Part shown: positions 4,262-6,734 of the stretch, one piece after another
How positions within the stretch are numbered: position 1 is the first letter of the stretch
Layout: each line of letters begins with the position of its first letter
Assembly (NCBI GenBank): GCA_964654015.1
Contig: CAZZHQ010000131.1
Span: forward strand, 1-6,734
Reading direction: 5' to 3'
Source: JAUUZT01 sp964654015
GTDB lineage: Bacteria; Chloroflexota; Dehalococcoidia; GIF9; AB-539-J10
DNA: 6,734 nt
Notes under the pieces: model-generated
Told to the model about the DNA's origin: nothing
The model's database searches: none
Seen by the model: the letters and a program-made list of their open reading frames with translations, nothing else
Position numbers and translations under genes: made by a program

Positions 4262-6734
4262 TCACAGGACTCCCCCCACAATCATTTCGGTTGTTGTTAT
4301 GTCCAGAGCATTCAGAAAACCATCTCCATTGGCATCAGCTCCTGGCGTGGCTGCTAATATACCTCCAACAATCATTTCAACCGTAGTAATATCCAGTGCA
4401 TTCAGAAAACCATCTCCATTAGCATCACCTGATATGAATGTGGTGAACTCCCACATAGGCCCTTCCTTAGTGATACCGTAATTATCTCTAGCGACTATCT
4501 GCCAGTAGTATGTAGTGCCTTGACTCAACTGAGCCAGATCATAGTTTAAGGAAGTCTGGTTGGCTGCAAAGGGACCGATGGTTTCCACTAGAGAAAGTGT
4601 TGTGTTGGTACCAAAGTAAACCTTATAAGTAACGTTATCACTAGTATCAGGATCTCCGCCATTCCAGCTCAAATCTGCATCAATATCGACAGCGGTTGCA
4701 TTATTTGCTGGTGAAGGAATGCCTGGCATATTTGGTTGGCTTGTATGGATTTCTTCTTCGAAATCGCCATCGCCATCTGAGTCTTTCTTGATGGTAACCG
4801 CTTCTTCGCCTGCGGCAAGGGCTTCCCAATCGATTGTGTAGTTATGAGCAGCATCAGGAGTAACAGGGACAGGGATATCTGTCGCAGATACAGTTTGACC
4901 TGTGCCATCGATATTCTTGTGTAGCGTTATACTGTAAGTTGCCTGTTCTGAGCTCTGGCGAAGCTCAGCTTTTCCTAGTACCCCCTCTCTTGAAAAGCGT
5001 AAACCAGCTTCATCAGATGAGAGTGTAATGATATGGATCTCTCCATCTTCGCTGAAAGAGCCTGAGACATCGCCAAAATAACCGGGCCCGAACTTAGTCA
5101 GTGAGTAGGGAGCGGTTACTGTTCCCTGGATGGTGGATATTAATTGTGCATCATCATCCATATAATAAATTTGTTGTGTTGAAGCATATCCTTCTCCGTT
5201 AGGCAGAGAACCAATTGGATCAATCCTTTTTAGTCCTGGAATTTCTTTGATGAATTCTTCATCAATAAAGCCTGTGGTTCTTCCTTCGACATCAGACAGA
5301 ACCAGATTAGCGTCTCCTTCTAAGGAAAACAATGATCCACCAGCGTTGACAGGTGTGACGGTCTGAGAGCCATTATTGTAAAGTTTTTCTATATGAATAA
5401 GCATAATGACTTGATCGATTGCATTACTTGGTGGCCACATAGTCCATCCCATGTTATATAGCCATGTTCCAGCATCAACGTTTATAGAGCGGCTATTATC
5501 ATCAGGATGATTGGGATCGTATACATATATATTATTCTCTGCATTATCAACCCGGTATGGTATCAATGCATGCCCGCTACATTTCCTTTCACCATCATCA
5601 TAATAATAATATCCAATAGCTATCGCATACATTTTGTTATTAGCAATTTCTGCTTCTAAAAAAGGTATAAGCCCTGTCGTATCATTCGAGTAGTCAAGAC
5701 GATTGTTTTGGGCTTCCTTGCAGTATTGAGATATTTGAAATTTCAAAATACGCTCGAGCACAGGATTGTCCGTTATTCCCCCGTTATCATCGCTGGCATC
5801 CCACTTTATTTTATTTGACAACCACTCTTGCACTTCTTTTGGATCACTCCCATCCTCATTCAGTCTATATATAGGTATTTCCTCTTGTGGGTCTAGCCCA
5901 AATGGCTCGTGGTCTGGATAGGAATATTCCATGAGAGATGATACAGCCATGCCATAACAATTGCCGCCATAGAATGAGTCATCTTTTGGTCCCAGTCCAA
6001 AGCTATCCATCAGTTCTCTTTTTGTTTTAGTATCCTGAATGGTGCTCTGGTCGAATACCGCGTCAAAGATTTGGTTTTTACTATTTTCACTAAGCCCTTC
6101 GTTGTTCCAAAAGGTCAATGCATTATCCTTTCTAACTCCATGGTTGACAAACCTATACCCACATGGATTTGGGGTATAGATAGCCTTTATGTTGGCTGAA
6201 TCAGAATCAGTCTGGCCAGCGCTATCTTTCACCTCCGCCCAAACTTCTTTAGGTCCACCGGTGAAAAAGGACCAGGCTTTTATTTGAATCGAGGCATCCC
6301 AATCGTCTAAAGAAGTATCCCAATGGTACCACTCTGTCCATTCGCCGGTAGCGATGCCATCTTGGGCATCATCGCTTGAAAAACGTACCTCGGTAATTCC
6401 TTTATCATCTGTAGAACTCCCAACATAGATGTCAAAGAATTCTGCTACATCCACTCTATCTATCTGAGAAGTAGTACCTTGCTCCCTAAGCTCAATGAGA
6501 CAAGTAGGCGGGTTATCAGCAGAGGGATTTGTAGTGAAGTTCCACGAATAATCATCAGTTGGAGAGCCTTCTGATGTTCCATCCTCGTCTCCATCGAGGC
6601 TATTACCTGCAGCATCGGTGATAGCCGTGCTCAGGGTGGCAGTATATGTAGTGCTGTAGCTCAGGTTACCGCTTGGAGTAAAGGTAGCGGTATAGGTGGC
6701 ACTATTATAGGTGACGCTGCCTGACACACTATCC
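4262..6734 (-). CDS. Multidomain dockerin protein with cysteine-peptidase-like domain, C-terminal part (cut by the right edge)
   Basis: The frame is open to the window edge, so the start and any signal peptide are missing; 823 residues are visible. I number from the GTG codon at 6727, which is not the start. Residues 1-66 are the end of an Ig-like domain of the Big_5/SbsA kind (TATFTPSGNLSYSTTYTATL, ending WNFTT). Residues 72-185 look like another beta-sandwich (EVWAEVKDSAGQ). Residues 190-450 form an unassigned globular domain with C257 in GGNCYGMA, H386 in CSGHALIPYRV and D404/N406 in VYDPNHP, an order and spacing like papain-fold cysteine peptidases. Residues 451-648 are beta-rich and unrecognised, followed by an acidic DSDGDGDFEEE stretch (649-659). 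Residues 668-763 resemble a fibronectin type III-like domain (TYYWQIVARD), and 767-821 are two dockerin repeats at the very C-terminus. The protein is almost certainly extracellular, attached through the dockerin to an unseen cohesin partner. No glycoside hydrolase domain is seen. Peptidase activity is inferred. Confidence 0.88.
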   Translation of the reverse strand, partial: DSVSGSVTYNSATYTATFTPSGNLSYSTTYTATLSTAITDAAGNSLDGDEDGTSEGSPTDDYSWNFTTNPSADNPPTCLIELREQGTTSQIDRVDVAEFFDIYVGSSTDDKGITEVRFSSDDAQDGIATGEWTEWYHWDTSLDDWDASIQIKAWSFFTGGPKEVWAEVKDSAGQTDSDSANIKAIYTPNPCGYRFVNHGVRKDNALTFWNNEGLSENSKNQIFDAVFDQSTIQDTKTKRELMDSFGLGPKDDSFYGGNCYGMAVSSLMEYSYPDHEPFGLDPQEEIPIYRLNEDGSDPKEVQEWLSNKIKWDASDDNGGITDNPVLERILKFQISQYCKEAQNNRLDYSNDTTGLIPFLEAEIANNKMYAIAIGYYYYDDGERKCSGHALIPYRVDNAENNIYVYDPNHPDDNSRSINVDAGTWLYNMGWTMWPPSNAIDQVIMLIHIEKLYNNGSQTVTPVNAGGSLFSLEGDANLVLSDVEGRTTGFIDEEFIKEIPGLKRIDPIGSLPNGEGYASTQQIYYMDDDAQLISTIQGTVTAPYSLTKFGPGYFGDVSGSFSEDGEIHIITLSSDEAGLRFSREGVLGKAELRQSSEQATYSITLHKNIDGTGQTVSATDIPVPVTPDAAHNYTIDWEALAAGEEAVTIKKDSDGDGDFEEEIHTSQPNMPGIPSPANNATAVDIDADLSWNGGDPDTSDNVTYKVYFGTNTTLSLVETIGPFAANQTSLNYDLAQLSQGTTYYWQIVARDNYGITKEGPMWEFTTFISGDANGDGFLNALDITTVEMIVGGILAATPGADANGDGFLNALDITTTEMIVGGVL
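4275..4427 (-). repeat. Tandem dockerin type I repeats (duplicated 90-nt unit)
   Basis: Two copies lie 90 nt (30 codons) apart. Each encodes a calcium loop DANGDGFLNALD with ligands at loop positions 1, 3, 5, 9 and 12 (D768, N770, D772, N776, D779; and D798, N800, D802, N806, D809), followed by an ITT-EMIVGG helix. At DNA level the blocks 4308-4337 and 4398-4427 agree at 29 of 30 bases. Both carry Ala-Leu at loop positions 10-11, where cellulosomal dockerins usually have Ser/Thr-type recognition residues. Confidence 0.85.
5378..6160 (-). other. Candidate papain-like cysteine peptidase domain inside the dockerin protein
   Basis: This segment encodes residues 190-450 of the visible protein. 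The candidate catalytic Cys codon is at 5957-5959, His at 5570-5572 and Asp at 5516-5518. The Cys is followed by a helix-like stretch (YGMAVSSLMEY), the His lies in a strand-like segment after GERKCSG, and the Asp comes 18 residues later in a YVYDPN turn. This Cys-His-Asp/Asn order is typical of papain-fold peptidases and transglutaminase-related enzymes. I cannot assign it to a named family. Confidence 0.45.

Noticed and set aside
4136..4357. Plus-strand 73-codon open frame across the repeat cluster
   Set aside because: It consists mainly of palindromic repeats plus antisense of the dockerin gene, with no ribosome site or recognisable protein.
4669..4908. Minus-strand 79-codon frame with a hydrophobic start
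   Set aside because: It lies wholly inside the dockerin gene in another frame, in a part where the main frame is clearly coding.

Overview
The window is bacterial DNA with four protein genes, all read from the minus strand. In transcription order (right to left) they are: the C-terminal part of a large, probably secreted, multidomain protein ending in a dockerin module (4262 to the right edge); GTP-dependent phosphoenolpyruvate carboxykinase, pckG (1905-3782); SAICAR synthetase, purC (909-1811); and the N-terminal 292 residues of a Major Facilitator Superfamily transporter that runs off the left edge (1-877). The first and last genes are cut by the window.

The organism cannot be fixed from these bases. 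The paired dockerin repeats (NGDGFLNALDIT type) on a protein with no cellulase domain in view, the long-form purC, the GTP-type PEPCK and the short palindromic intergenic repeats would suit an environmental Chloroflexota (Dehalococcoidia-like) bacterium. This is a weak inference from memory of such genomes.

Layout: pckG, purC and the transporter are spaced by 93 nt and 31 nt with no intrinsic terminator between them, so they could be one transcript. pckG has a strong Shine-Dalgarno site and a possible promoter just upstream. The pckG-purC gap contains two mutually exclusive hairpins just ahead of the purC ribosome site. The 479-nt gap between pckG and the dockerin gene holds no convincing gene. 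Its pckG-proximal half is AT-rich. Its other half (4033-4242) is a nested set of inverted repeats from two apparent palindromic repeat families, starting 20 nt after the dockerin gene's stop codon.

pckG (gluconeogenesis/anaplerosis) and purC (purine synthesis) are housekeeping genes with intact key motifs. The less ordinary content is the dockerin protein, which carries an unassigned domain with a Cys...His...Asp arrangement like a papain-fold cysteine peptidase, and the nested repeat cluster. I see no phage, CRISPR, transposase, tRNA or rRNA sequence.
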